DNA of 64,000 nt from Lepiota brunneoincarnata (lineage: Eukaryota; Basidiomycota; Agaricomycetes; Agaricales; Agaricaceae): positions 186,001 through 250,000 of the forward strand of contig JAEBUN010000024.1 in NCBI GenBank assembly GCA_023014365.1. The letters are read 5' to 3'. Positions within the stretch are counted from its first letter, which is position 1, and every line of letters starts with the position of its first letter. Positions 1-10,480 of the stretch are shown here, one piece after another. Both the position numbers and the translations under genes were made by a program. The notes under the pieces are model-generated. The model worked only from the letters and a program-made list of their open reading frames with translations, made no database searches and was not told the DNA's origin.

Positions 1-1196
1 TAGTGTATCTGCAGCGTCCCAGCGCGGTATACTTTGTGTTTGGGCGATGAATGCCATTGCCACCTTGTGTCGCGAGAGGGTTGATGGAGGTGGTGTGGAA
101 GGCGGTGGATGTGTGAGAACGTGATGGTAAGCTTTAAAGAGAGCAGGTTCGGTTTGTAGGGTAGGTAATGCTGTTTTGCGGGGTTGTGTACGGCCTGAGC
201 TCGGGGGTGCAGAGGGTAGATGCCATTCTGGCACAGAAGACAAGGAGGATTGGGAGTAGGGGACTTGTACAAGGTAGTCTGAAGCGGCAGACGAAGTCAT
301 TGTCTGGGCGACTGTCATTGGAAGCTTGTCAACCTTGACTTCTGCTGATGGCATGGGTTGTATTGGTAGTGATTCTGCTGGTTGAGGGTCACGAGGCGAA
401 GGGGGGATACTCGAGGGAGGCTCGTCGCTGGTAGAGGGAAAGGGAGGTAGGAAATCAGGTATATGGGCAGGGGGTTTCCAAGTTGAAGTGCGCGGACGTT
501 TGCGGGACGGAGAGGAGGGATTAGATATAGGAGAAAGGGGGAGTAGCGGAGTTGAAGGTCGTGTGGGTGGGGTTTTTCTTCCCAATGATGAGGGTGAAGG
601 TACTCTCTGAGCGTCAATGACCATGCCGTTTCGCTCGCTCTCGCCTTCAATAGTAGCTGCATGTGTAACTGTGCTATCTGCCTGGATGAATTCACCTTTA
701 TCTTGACTCTCATCTTCTTCTCCACTGTCGTATTCGGATGGAGAGAGGTTTTCATAAAGTCGGAACTCCAACGGAATTGCATCGTCGTGGTCTTGCCTCA
801 GACCAAGGAACAGTTGCGCTACATGATAGCGATGAGAGGAATTGCTGTAACGGGGATACTCCAGAGCGCACCTTTGAACTCATTGAGGTCTTCTATCCGT
901 CTCGCTGAGTGAGAAGCATAACGGTTGAGCTCCTTTGCTTCAGCAGAACAGTAGTCACGCAGCTCATCTACACCAACACCCAGCTCCTCCAAAGCACCTA
1001 TAGCATCGTGAAGTGAGAGGCAATTCCGTTCAGAGTGATGGGCATATCTAGCGCAGGTCTCTGAGAGGAGAGCGAGATAGCGTGCAAGGAGATCGGTAAG
1101 CACAAGTGTTGCTTGTGTGGAAGAGCGAGAAAAGTTTTGGGAATGAAGGGTCTTGATTGCCGCAGATTCTAGGAGCTTTGTTGCTGCTGTTTCCAT
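1..1196 (-). CDS. TFIID histone-fold subunit, TAF8-like (partial, runs off left edge)
   Basis: This gene probably encodes a TBP-associated factor of the TFIID complex, acting in RNA polymerase II initiation in the nucleus. The first exon encodes a Bromo_TP-type histone fold of about 85 residues, starting METAATKLLESAAIKTL and containing TLVLTDLLARYLALLSETC. A 53-bp GT-AG intron lies at 819-871; splicing joins DLNEFK to AQLFLGLRQDHDDAIP, which restores one frame that stays open to position 1. The second exon is proline/serine-rich and contains KPPAHIPDFLPPFP, like the segment after the histone fold in TAF8 and TAF3 relatives. I chose ATG 1196; an in-frame ATG at 1292 would add 32 basic residues that look like leader. 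The C-terminus is missing. TAF3 or another Bromo_TP protein is the main alternative. Confidence 0.75.
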
Positions 1197-1333
1197 GATG
1201 TCTTCGACAACAAGCGAGGTCGTTTGTCGTCGCCAGTCGCGGCGAGCACGGCGTTGAACTTTGGTGACTATTCCCACGATATCCAAACACATTAAATATT
1301 AATTAATTAATTGATAACTGACTGACTCCTGCC
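1197..1333. promoter_or_regulatory. Short divergent promoter region
   Basis: Only 137 bp separate the divergent starts of the TAF8-like gene and the HMCES gene, so both must draw on this stretch. It holds a TTAATTAATTAATTA tract near 1293-1312 followed by a small GACT repeat. No factor site can be named with confidence. Confidence 0.4.
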
Positions 1334-2564
1334 ATGTGTGGTCGCTTTGCACTACGCCTCAATGCAAGTCCTCGTTCTGCTCCTGTTCCTACAGGACTGA
1401 CTGCTTTTCAGCGTAATCATATAAGACAGCTTCCGGGCTACAACCTTGACGTGGATGAGTGGGAGAACGAAGAGGAATTTGTGCCAAGATATAACATTGC
1501 TCCCCGCACCCAGGCTCCGGTTCTCCTGCGTCGGGACAATGGCTCAAATGGCCAGTCTGAGTTGATTCTTCAAACCATGAAATGGGGCCTCGTACCCCAC
1601 TGGAGCAAATTTGAAGATAAAACTTTGAGCACGACTAATGCCCGTGCCGAAAACCTTGTTGAGGGAGGTGGGATGTGGGGACGTCTGCGGGGAACTAGGC
1701 GTTGTGTCATTCCATGTCAGGGGTATGTTTTACTCGACTCTTTCTTTTCCCTTCGCAACCGCCAACCGTAAAATAGATATTATGAGTGGCTTTCCAAGGG
1801 CAAACAGAAACTCCCACATTACACCAAACGCCAGGACGGGAACATCATGCTTTTCGCGGGTCTCTATGATTCCGCCCTTATTGAAGGTTACCTTTACTGC
1901 TTACTCGTCTTGCGCCATTTGAGTTGAAGCCCCACACTAGGTCGCACTCTTTGGACGTTTACAATTGTCACCACCGATGCCAACAAGGACTTTTCTTGGC
2001 TCCATGACCGTCAACCTGTCATTCTCTCTTCTACACAAGCTGTTACCGAGTGGCTTGATACCTCCTCCCATACTTGGAGCAGACACCTTACGAACCTTGT
2101 ACAATCCTATCACGATCCTAATGTCCCTTTGGAATGCTATCAAGTTCCGCGGGAAGTGGGCAAAGTTGGGGTTGAGTCTCCCAAGTTCATTGAGCCTATT
2201 TCGACGCGCAAAGATGGAATACAAGCCATGTTCTCGAAACAGAATCAGAATCAGAGCAAGACGCAAGTAAAAAACGATATGGCAAGTGTTTCCAAGAAAC
2301 GCTCCCGCGGCCGGACCCTAGTAGGACTCACTGAGGATGAAGATGAAACTCCCGCCAAGAAAGTCAAACAAGAGACCAAAGGGGACGATGCCTCCCGACC
2401 GAATTTGTCTCAGGATAGGAAGCCGTCGCCGTCCAAGTCCTCGCCCCCCCAAAAGGTCCGTAGCCTTTCCTGCAATGAAACCACATCCTGAAATCCCGCA
2501 GGCCTTTCTACAGACACCTTCTGACACCAAGCCCATCACTTCGTTCTTCACTAAACGAATCTAA
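1334..2564 (+). CDS. HMCES: SRAP domain abasic-site processing protein (HMCES/YedK family)
   Basis: Proteins of this family crosslink through Cys2 to abasic sites in single-stranded DNA and so shield replication forks. The model has four exons, 1334-1722, 1777-1886, 1941-2455 and 2502-2564, with introns of 54, 54 and 46 bp, giving 358 residues in one frame. It begins MCGRF, so Cys2 is exposed once the initiator Met is removed. The other family active-site residues are visible: Asn102 in TNARAEN, Glu133 in YYEW and His188 in WLHDRQPV. A basic, low-complexity tail follows the domain. The last 63-nt exon encodes the terminal KPITSFFTKRI, which resembles a PCNA-interacting peptide. The gene is convergent with IMPDH, 108 bp away. 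Confidence 0.93.
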
Positions 2565-2672
2565 TATACTCGTAGCTACCTCATGTATTTTGAGAAGATA
2601 TTCCGGGTAAAAGAATGGATACATTCGAACCAACTACCATGTATTCCGTGTAAATTGTTAAGATCCTAAGAA

Positions 2673-4576
2673 TCAGGCGAATAGCCGCTTTGTGTATGAG
2701 TTCAGTCCATGTACGCCACCTTCCAGCTGTGCGCTCGCAGTCCTCGACTCGAACCTCACCTTGCTCTCTTTAACCCCCTTCTGCAGCTCGGCGACACTCC
2801 TGACACCAATGTCTTGGAAAGAGTGCTGTACGCCGACGTAGAGGTAAGGCAAAAATGCCTTGACGCTACCCTTGTCTTTCACGTCTCCCGAAACGCCCTG
2901 CGCGACCTTGATTGTACTACTCTCCGAAAAGTAGCGGGAAGTCGCAGCGTTCTCAACCGTCGAGTTTTTCTTGGGCACGGGATGTTTGCGAGAAGAGCTA
3001 GAGCCCTTGTTAGCCATCGCCGCGGAGCTCTGCTCCATAGCCTCCAAGCTGCCCATTCCACGGTACGCCTTGACGCGTTTCCCTTCATGGTAAAAATACT
3101 CCCCGGGAGCCTCTTCAGTACCAGCGAGTAGGCCACCCATCATCACGGCGCCCGCTCCGAGTGCGAGGGCCTTGACGATGTGCCCGACGTTACTGATGCC
3201 ACCATCTGCGATCACGGGAACCCCAAACTTACTAGCAAACTCTGCAACAGCGTGAACCGCTGTCGCCTGTGGCCGACCAACAGCCATGACTTCTTGGGTG
3301 ATACAAATGGAACCGGATCCCATGCCAACACGAAGGCCGTCCGCGCCAGCCGCAATGAGTGCAGCAGCCTGCTCCCGTGCGACGACGTTGCCAGCAATGA
3401 CCTCGAGGTGAGGGTAATTCTGTTTAATCCATCGTATCATGTCAGCTTGGTATATCGAGTTGCCCTGGGAGGAGTCGAGAACGACAATGTCCAAACCAGC
3501 CTCCACAAGAAGAACAAGGCGGTCATAGTCAGAGGGTCGGGTGCCGATAGCAGCAGCGGCATAGAGCTGTTTGCTTTCAGGATTCTTGGAGGCAAGAGGG
3601 TACGATTGATTCTTGAGCAAGTCAGAACGGGCAAGAAGAGAGACGAGGCGATCTTGGGTATCCACAATGGGTAACTTGCCCTTTTTTGAGTCGCGAAGAA
3701 TATTATTAGCTTCGCTGAGGGTGACTCCTTGAGGTGCAGTCACAAGCGAAGTCGTCATGACTTCGGCGAGAAGTGTGGACGGGTCACGGAACTGGACATC
3801 TCGGGATGTGACGATACCGACAAGCTTGTCGCCGAGTTTACCAGTATCTATGTAAGTAGGTGAACCAGTAATCACAAGGGGTAGTTCATGGGGAAAGGGG
3901 TCAGCTCAAAGGCTATGAAAGCTTCCACATGTCACGCGTCATACACGCGTTATTCGGCAGAACGAAGGTCGTAGAAATATCAAGTGCTCATCATGGATAT
4001 AGAAGTGTCGATCGAAAAATGGACCAACTGCTCACCTGTAATGGGGATGCCGCAGAATCCTAGCCTAGCCTTGATGTCCAATACATCTTCGACCGTGTGA
4101 TTAGGGGAGAGAACCACAGGATCCGTGATAAACCCGTTTTCGTGACGTTTAACGGCCCGGACCATAGCCGCTTGCGATTCGGCGGACTGATTGTGGTGGA
4201 TTACACCGATGCCGCCCAAGAGCTGTTTTTTCCCGGTGCACCAGAGAAGGGAGTGGGGTCACTAAGTGTATAAGGCCAGGCGTAACGGGGGGGCTCTTAC
4301 CGCCATGGCGATAGCCATTTCAGTCTCGGTGACAGTATCCATGGGACTGCTCATGAATGGGGTCTTGAGAACGACTTTTTTGGTAATACGGCTCTCGATG
4401 AGAACATCAGAGGCGGGGAAGTCGATCCTGCCTGGGAGGAGGAGAAAGTCATTATAGGTGAGACCACCATGAATGCGAGACTCCATGAGTTCTGTGATGG
4501 AGAGACCATCTGAGCGATTATAAGTGCTGAGGTGATCGAGTGCAGTGGTGGGGTCAAGGTAGGTCATGATGGGCAA
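2673..4576 (-). CDS. IMPDH: Inosine-5'-monophosphate dehydrogenase
   Basis: The enzyme oxidises IMP to XMP with NAD+, the committed step of GTP synthesis in the cytosol. Three exons (4576-4301, 4222-4036, 3847-2673) join in frame across 78- and 188-bp introns to give 545 residues, normal for a eukaryotic IMPDH. The N-terminal half starts the barrel ([22 protein letters not shown]), a pair of CBS motifs follows ([14 protein letters not shown]), and the catalytic loop [11 protein letters not shown] places the nucleophile at Cys336. The protein ends [13 protein letters not shown], typical of the family. An in-frame ATG nine bases downstream of the chosen start (MTYLDP) is equally plausible. About 225 bp upstream, before the next gene, must hold the promoter. 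Confidence 0.96.
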
Positions 4577-4801
4577 AGATTGCCAGTTATCTGTTCATAA
4601 AATTTGGAAAATATATCGGTCCTTTGTTTGCGCGCACCAAACAAAGCGACACCTTTTGTACATTTGATGTCTGGATTGATACCGTACAAGAAGAGTGTGG
4701 TATGATAATGAAGAAAAGGAGACTGAGTGAGATGAAACCATATTCACAAAGTAGAATATCAGAGAAAGAATATTAATTGAACTCCTCCCCCTGCTCAGGA
4801 T

Positions 4802-7800
4802 TTACTGCCAGTATCCCTGCTGTCTCTGATATGGATAGAAACTGCCATCGTTAGCACCTTGGGCGTATCCAAGATGGCCTTGGGGTCCTCCCTGCTGATG
4901 ATGTGCGTTTTGTTGTGGCCCGCCCACACCACCACCAATCCCAGCGCCTCCAACCCCCCCACTGAAGCGATTCGCCCCATAATATGCTTGACCCTGAGGC
5001 CCCCCTTGACCTGCTTGACTACTTTGGCCCTGGGGCTGCCCCTGAACGGGTCCACCTTGAACAGATCCTCCACGACCACTGATACCGCTGTCTTTTTGAG
5101 CATAGGGTTTGTAAGCCACTTCGGGAGAACTGGCGTTACGAGGCCCAGCACCACTTCCGGTCACAGCACTAGCCCCTCCACCAGACTGTGCACTGAGACC
5201 CATGAAACCTTGCATGCCACTCTGACCAGCACCCCCGTAGAGCTGTTTACCATAGTCGCTCGCACCGACTCCTACGCCTGTCTGACCCAGGCCAAGGGCG
5301 GCATGGGAATGCTGATGTTGCGAGTGATGAGGGTGCTGTTGGTAATCATCATATCCAGCTTGCTGGTATAGGGCTTGGGTATATGGATTGTTCTGGGGTT
5401 GAACGCCGACGCCAACGTTTGCACCAGGTTGCTTGGCTGCGGGGCTGGGGGCGGAGTTGGGACCAGGAGGACCAGGTTGGAACATGGCAGGGTACTTGAC
5501 GTATGGCTGTGGGACGTAGCCAGAGCTGTATGGGGCTCCGTAGTATTGGTTTTGTGGATAGGGATTATAGTAGTAAGGGACTGGGGGGGGAGGGAACTGT
5601 TGTGGCCCTTGGCTGCTAGCGGACTGTGGCTGAGTTGCATTCTGGGACGAGTGTTGTGTTGTCTGACTGGTCGATGAGGGCAGCGAGCTGGTGGGGGGCG
5701 GTTGTTGATTCCCGGGTAGGCCTTTAATATCATCCTGACTGAGGACATTCCTGTTGCTGAATCCACCTTGTGGTGCATAAGTATCATAGAAACCCTGTCA
5801 ATGCACTATGAGTTATAACTGCGGGTTTACATCAAATCTCCTTACTCTCTGGTTATCATAGCCATAGTCAGCAGGACTAAAGCTACCGAGGTGAGAGTTT
5901 TGATGGTGTTGGTTCTGAGCGCTTAGTTGGTTGAATGCGCCATAAGGGCTGTCCTGAGCTTGACTAGCGGGAGGGGTAGGGGTGTGGAAGTAAGGAGCAG
6001 TGCTAGAGGTATCGTTCTGTCGAAAGTAGCTCGAATGGGCAGTGGCACTCTGCGGTTGCTGGCTCCCGGACGAGACGTGTTGCTGCTGGGAGTCAAGTTG
6101 GGTAGGAAGATGCTGTGGATACTGATGATGACTATGGGACTGTTGAACCTGTTGAGGTAGGTGTTGGTGCTGTTGGATCTGATGCTGGTGGTTTTGTTGT
6201 TGCTGTGGTTGAAAGTTAGCAAGTGATGATTGCTGTGGCGCTGCCTGTTGATGAGTGAATTGCTGAAGAGGCGAAGACGCTGCAGCAGAAACATGCGTCG
6301 CGGTTTGAGTAGACTGAGTGGGTTGCGAAATGGAGGAGGGGAGGGTCTGGTGAGGGAGTGGATGTGAGCTAACGGTGGGGGGTTGGGTCTGTGAATGTGC
6401 GGCTGGCTGGGATTGTTGTTGCTGTTGGAAAACAGATCCAAGGGAGGTTGATATTGCTGGTGCAGTAGCAGGCGGAGCTGAAGGCGTTGGGGGCTCGTAT
6501 TGAGGTTTGTTGGAAGTTGTTATAGGCGCCGCGGCTTCGGGGGCAGGTGCAACGACTGTTGCAAGAACCTCAGGCTCCGTTCTAGCAAGCGGTGTGAGAA
6601 TGTGACTGAGGGTAGCAATGTTGGAAACGTACGAAGTAGATTCAAGGAGGCTTTCTCCGTTCAGATTAAGGCTGCCAAATTGCATTCCAACTTTTTCAAT
6701 CCCGGAACCGAATGAACTAGGCATCACAACGGGTTGGTCTGTAGTTCTACTGCGAGCGCTGCCACGGGACGAAAGGACGGCGGGTCGTGATACGAGTTTG
6801 GGTGATGGAGTTGCAGCAACGGATGGAGTTAATGCAGGGGTAGGTAACGAAGGAACAGGTGGTTGAGTCGGGGGGTCCATTTTTGCGGGTGTTGGTTCCA
6901 AAGCGGGCGCAAGAGGATGAACAGGTTGTTGTGGGGGTGTTTCAACTTTCTCTGAGGACGAGTTTAATGCAGGAGGCTCAGGCTGGGGCTCGTCGCTCCG
7001 AGGCTCAACGGAAATCTGTGAGGGTAAATTGACGGGTGATTCAGCTTCCCATGTGGGCGCCTGTGCTGTTGTGGGCTCTTCCCATCCGAATTGCTGTACC
7101 TCTGCTGCCGCCTCCTCTGAGGGTACTGGCACTGTTGCCGGGGCAGATGAAGACTGCTGGGGGGGGGGAATGGGTGTAGATTTATATGTTGGTTTGCTAT
7201 AAGTGACGACCTGAGGTTTGAAAGTTGTTGGAAAGTCAAGGGGATCACACACCTTGCAACTTGTGCCCAAGATAGTTTGCCGGGCGCAGAAGCTTTAAAC
7301 GTATGCTTGTGCGGAACCCCAACATTCACTACTACAGAAGGGGTGCTGGCATCTGTCTCAGCCGGCTTTGGAGGCAGTATCGTGGTCGATACTTCAGAAT
7401 GAGCAGGTTGTGGGTCTGTCCAAAGGTGAGGAAGACCATCATTCTGCTGATTGCTGACGTCGGCCGATGAAGGTTTGAACACATCAGTGGTATCGGCCTT
7501 TGTGGGTTCGGCAGTAGTAGACGATGTTGGAACACGGAGACTAGTGGTATGAGCAGTGTGTCCGTTGGTGATGCCACCTCTAGGGGGACCACTACGACCT
7601 CGAGCAGTGGAACCACCCCGACCGCCTCTACCGCCGCGGCCACCTCTATACCCACGAGAGGAGGTTGATTCCCTCGAGGACTGAGCAGATACTGAAGACT
7701 TTTTTTCCTTTTTGCGCGAAACTGAGAGGTATGGCTCGAGAGTACCTAAGGGCGATATTTCTTCTGTTTTACGGGGAAAAAAAAGGAATATAGGAAAAAC

Positions 7801-8054
7801 GCACCATCAGAGATGCGTTCCGCAACTAGGTCTGCGTCACCGCCATATTCGACGAGGGCAGAGGAGAGGTCTATATTTTATTTTTTTTGGGAGAGGAGAG
7901 ACCTCAGTCAGGTGTGTATGTCATACGAGGTGGTAGTATTGGACCGACCGTCGTCTGGGAATTTAGAAAAGAGCTCCTTGAGCCGGCGCACCTGCGCAGC
8001 GTGTTCGTCGGAGGAAGGCTGAGGGGTTGGAGTAGTGGCTTTATATTCGGTCAT
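4802..8054 (-). CDS. DEF1-like CUE-domain, Gln/Pro-rich protein
   Basis: This resembles RNA polymerase II degradation factor 1, which links ubiquitin ligases to stalled polymerase. Five exons (8054-7949, 7870-7805, 7745-7253, 7196-5846, 5794-4802) with introns of 78, 59, 56 and 51 bp give one frame of 1002 residues. An N-terminal CUE-like helical bundle spans about residues 19-58 (RRLKELFSKFPDDDLSSAL, then VAERISDG). An RGG run, a PGKLSWAQVA motif and about 750 residues of Gln/Pro/Ser-rich low-complexity sequence follow, ending in Gly/Gln repeats. The third intron could use acceptor 7197 or a nearby one, changing a few residues. The family call rests on the CUE plus the KLSWAQ motif and the long Q-rich tail. 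Confidence 0.75.
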
Positions 8055-8179
8055 GGCAGAGAGGGATGAAGGCAAGGACACGGCGGGGATTGAAATTTAA
8101 GTAAATTGTTAAAATAAAACCGTGGGAACTGCCTCGAGGCACACAGCATCTAGCCCTAAGTAACGACTAAGCACTGCTA

Positions 8180-8837
8180 CTACGCCATGTTCGACAGCAA
8201 CAACAACGCAGACAGCCCAAGGAATCCTCCCGCAATAACTGCAATGGCGGCACCTCCTACCGGCAGCACCGCAACAAATGGTCCATCCCACGAGGGTGGC
8301 ACTGCCAGCGCTATCTGCGCAGGCTGGAGCGTCACATTTGCATCCGACTTGCAAGTTGCCGCGTACGCTGTGCACCTGGTCGTCAATGGACTTTGAGCGC
8401 AGAGAAACCGCGTCGACTCACCTCCCATCAGTGGTGTGGAGCCAACACGCATGTCAAGCGGCTTCTGGTTCTTCTCAACGAGCTGTGTGAACATGCACTG
8501 CTGACAGGTTTGTAGCTCGGCGACGATATCAGCTTGACAGAGGCAGGGAGCGTTGTTACCGCATCCAGTGATTTTGGACCTGGTGTTGGTACAGTTTGTC
8601 AAGCACTTCGTGGTATCAGTCTCTTGTACCGTTGGGGTGCGTCCGCACTCACTGAAGGCGGGACCGACCCTGTTGGAATGTTCAGGATCTGGTCGGGAGC
8701 AAGGACCATGTTGCCCAAGGTAATATTAAAGGCAAAGGCTGCAGTAGTAGAGAGAGTCAGTTGGGAGTTCTCTACGTGTATGACTTCTTACCTCGTCCGG
8801 CGAGCGCAAGGAGAGTGATGAAGGGGAACCAGATCAT
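8180..8837 (-). CDS. Small secreted or GPI-anchored eight-cysteine protein (CFEM-like)
   Basis: Four exons (8837-8792, 8738-8653, 8605-8422, 8367-8180; introns 53, 47 and 54 bp) encode 167 residues. It has a signal peptide (MIWFPFITLLALAGRAFA), a domain with eight cysteines spaced C-x3-C-x9-C-x5-C-x1-C-x10-C-x2-C-x29-C, and a C-terminal hydrophobic stretch from about VAVLPVGGAAIAVIAGG onward that would serve as a membrane or GPI-anchor signal. The spacing is like CFEM domains of fungal surface proteins, but I do not claim the Pfam family. The 54-nt third intron has no stop in frame, so its retention would add 18 residues. Function is unknown; a cell-surface role is inferred. Confidence 0.65.
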
Positions 8838-9038
8838 AATGAAAGAAAAAGAGCCTGCCAGGGCGGTGATGAGAGAACGAAGGAAACGAAAGAAGGTCAC
8901 TGGCAAAGTTAATTATTATAAATCACCTGCCTGGATACATCCATCAATCAATCCGAAACCACGTAAATATACGCAAATAGGACAGAAACGTGACGTGTTT
9001 GATGTGTGACTTTGTTGATCTTCTTGTCTTCAACATCC

Positions 9039-10322
9039 ATGGCTCCAGTTCAATATACCGGGTCCCTTCAGCCCAAAAAGAAATCAGAACTCCAGGGCAT
9101 CGCCCACGCCCTCAAACTCAATGACCAGGGCACAAAAGATGAAATACAGACCAGAATCAAGAAACACCTCGACGACCACCAGGAATTAGAGGATGATCCT
9201 GTCTTTGCCGGCCTTTTCGGGCGCCGGAAACGGAGTGTCCAGCCGCAGCCGCCCACCTCTGCAATGTACGTCGATATCACTGGCCAATCTTATTTCACCC
9301 TTCTCATTATCTCTAGTGGACGCGTCGCAGAGCCCGTCCCCGCGGAATCCAAGCCCCCTCCACGCCTGGCCCGTCGTTCGGGTGGTCTCGAGCCCGTCCG
9401 CGAGACTACACCTGTTAAAGATGTTCGGGATGTATCTGCCTATCTGAAACATCCCATTTCCCCCGCGGAGAGCACACCAGATCAGTCTCCCCGTCGTGCA
9501 GAAGCCCCCACTCCGAGCAGTCTCCCACCCCTCCCCCCTAGCCCAGCCAAGAGTCTCATGGAAAATATCAAGGCCGCAGATGTGACTGCAATTGTGCAGG
9601 ATTTCAAACAAAACGACGTACTTCAGACTGGGGGCGAATCCCTCATTGCCCTGCGCAAGGTGCGCTGCTTTTCATCTTCTCACTTTCTTGTGCTCACTTT
9701 CGCCCAGTTATTGTCAAACTCACGCAACATCTGGTCTTTGACTGCTGTGCTTGAATTGCTCTTCATCTTGTATACTGTCATACCGTGGAGGACCGTTCAG
9801 GTAGTACATCTTGTGCCCTCTTTATCTATCGAGCTAATTCTCTTCTAGTTACCTCTCAATCCCAAGGGTAATGTCGCAGTACCCTTCGTTTATCCTCCAC
9901 CAAGCACCTTCCAGACATCCGCTTTTTGGTCCGTTTTGCTTCACTGGTTCGTCCCCACCCTCCTGGTACCAGCAGCTGTCGGCAACCTCATCTCCTTCAA
10001 CCCTGTCAACAACCAACGCTCATGCGACTACCCGAAAGATGCAGTAGTGTTTGATCCCCTTACTGCTTCCATCGTCCGTCTAGCTGCCCAAATTGCATAT
10101 CCTTTCCCGTCCATTGACAATCAGTCTGGCATCTATGGCTTGGATGTTCTCGGGTTCCAGCTGCGCGTATTGAACGCGTCCGTTGGCCTGGCCTTTGCCT
10201 TCGCAGAGACTATCTCTGGAGCACCCAGCGCCTTTGCCCAATCATTACTACGCGAGCGACGTCTCTTGACACCCTCAAGAGCAGCAACGCCAGCACCAGT
10301 ACTGGGTCCCCCTGACGCATGA
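9039..10322 (+). CDS. SAP-motif protein with predicted membrane segments
   Basis: Exons 9039-9265, 9317-9659, 9708-9800 and 9849-10322, with introns of 51, 48 and 48 bp, give 378 residues. Residues about 11-45 (KKKSELQGIAHALKLND) form a SAP-like helix-extension-helix, a fold often used for DNA or chromatin contact. A proline/serine-rich linker follows, then two or three hydrophobic stretches (SLTAVLELLFILYTVIPW and WFVPTLLVPAAVGNL), which suggest an integral membrane protein. A SAP motif joined to membrane helices would fit an inner-nuclear-membrane protein, but that is inference. I do not recognise a named family. The start ATG is preceded by CATCC and begins the conserved-looking N-terminus. 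Confidence 0.7.
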
Positions 10323-10480
10323 CATTCTATCTATTTATGACATATCATTATGGAATTCTGCTGTCTTGCTGTCCTCGTCAGAACTAGTTTGTGATTTTGT
10401 ATTCTAGTTTGTAATGATTTTGATTATGTAATTCAGCTACATGTGTGTATGCTGTGGTACTTTCTCTCACACTTTTTGCA

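Noticed and set aside
5813..7270. Separate 485-codon gene ending in FDVNPQL
   Set aside because: Its upstream and downstream neighbours join to it in frame by short introns to give one DEF1-like protein; the last residues read into an intron.
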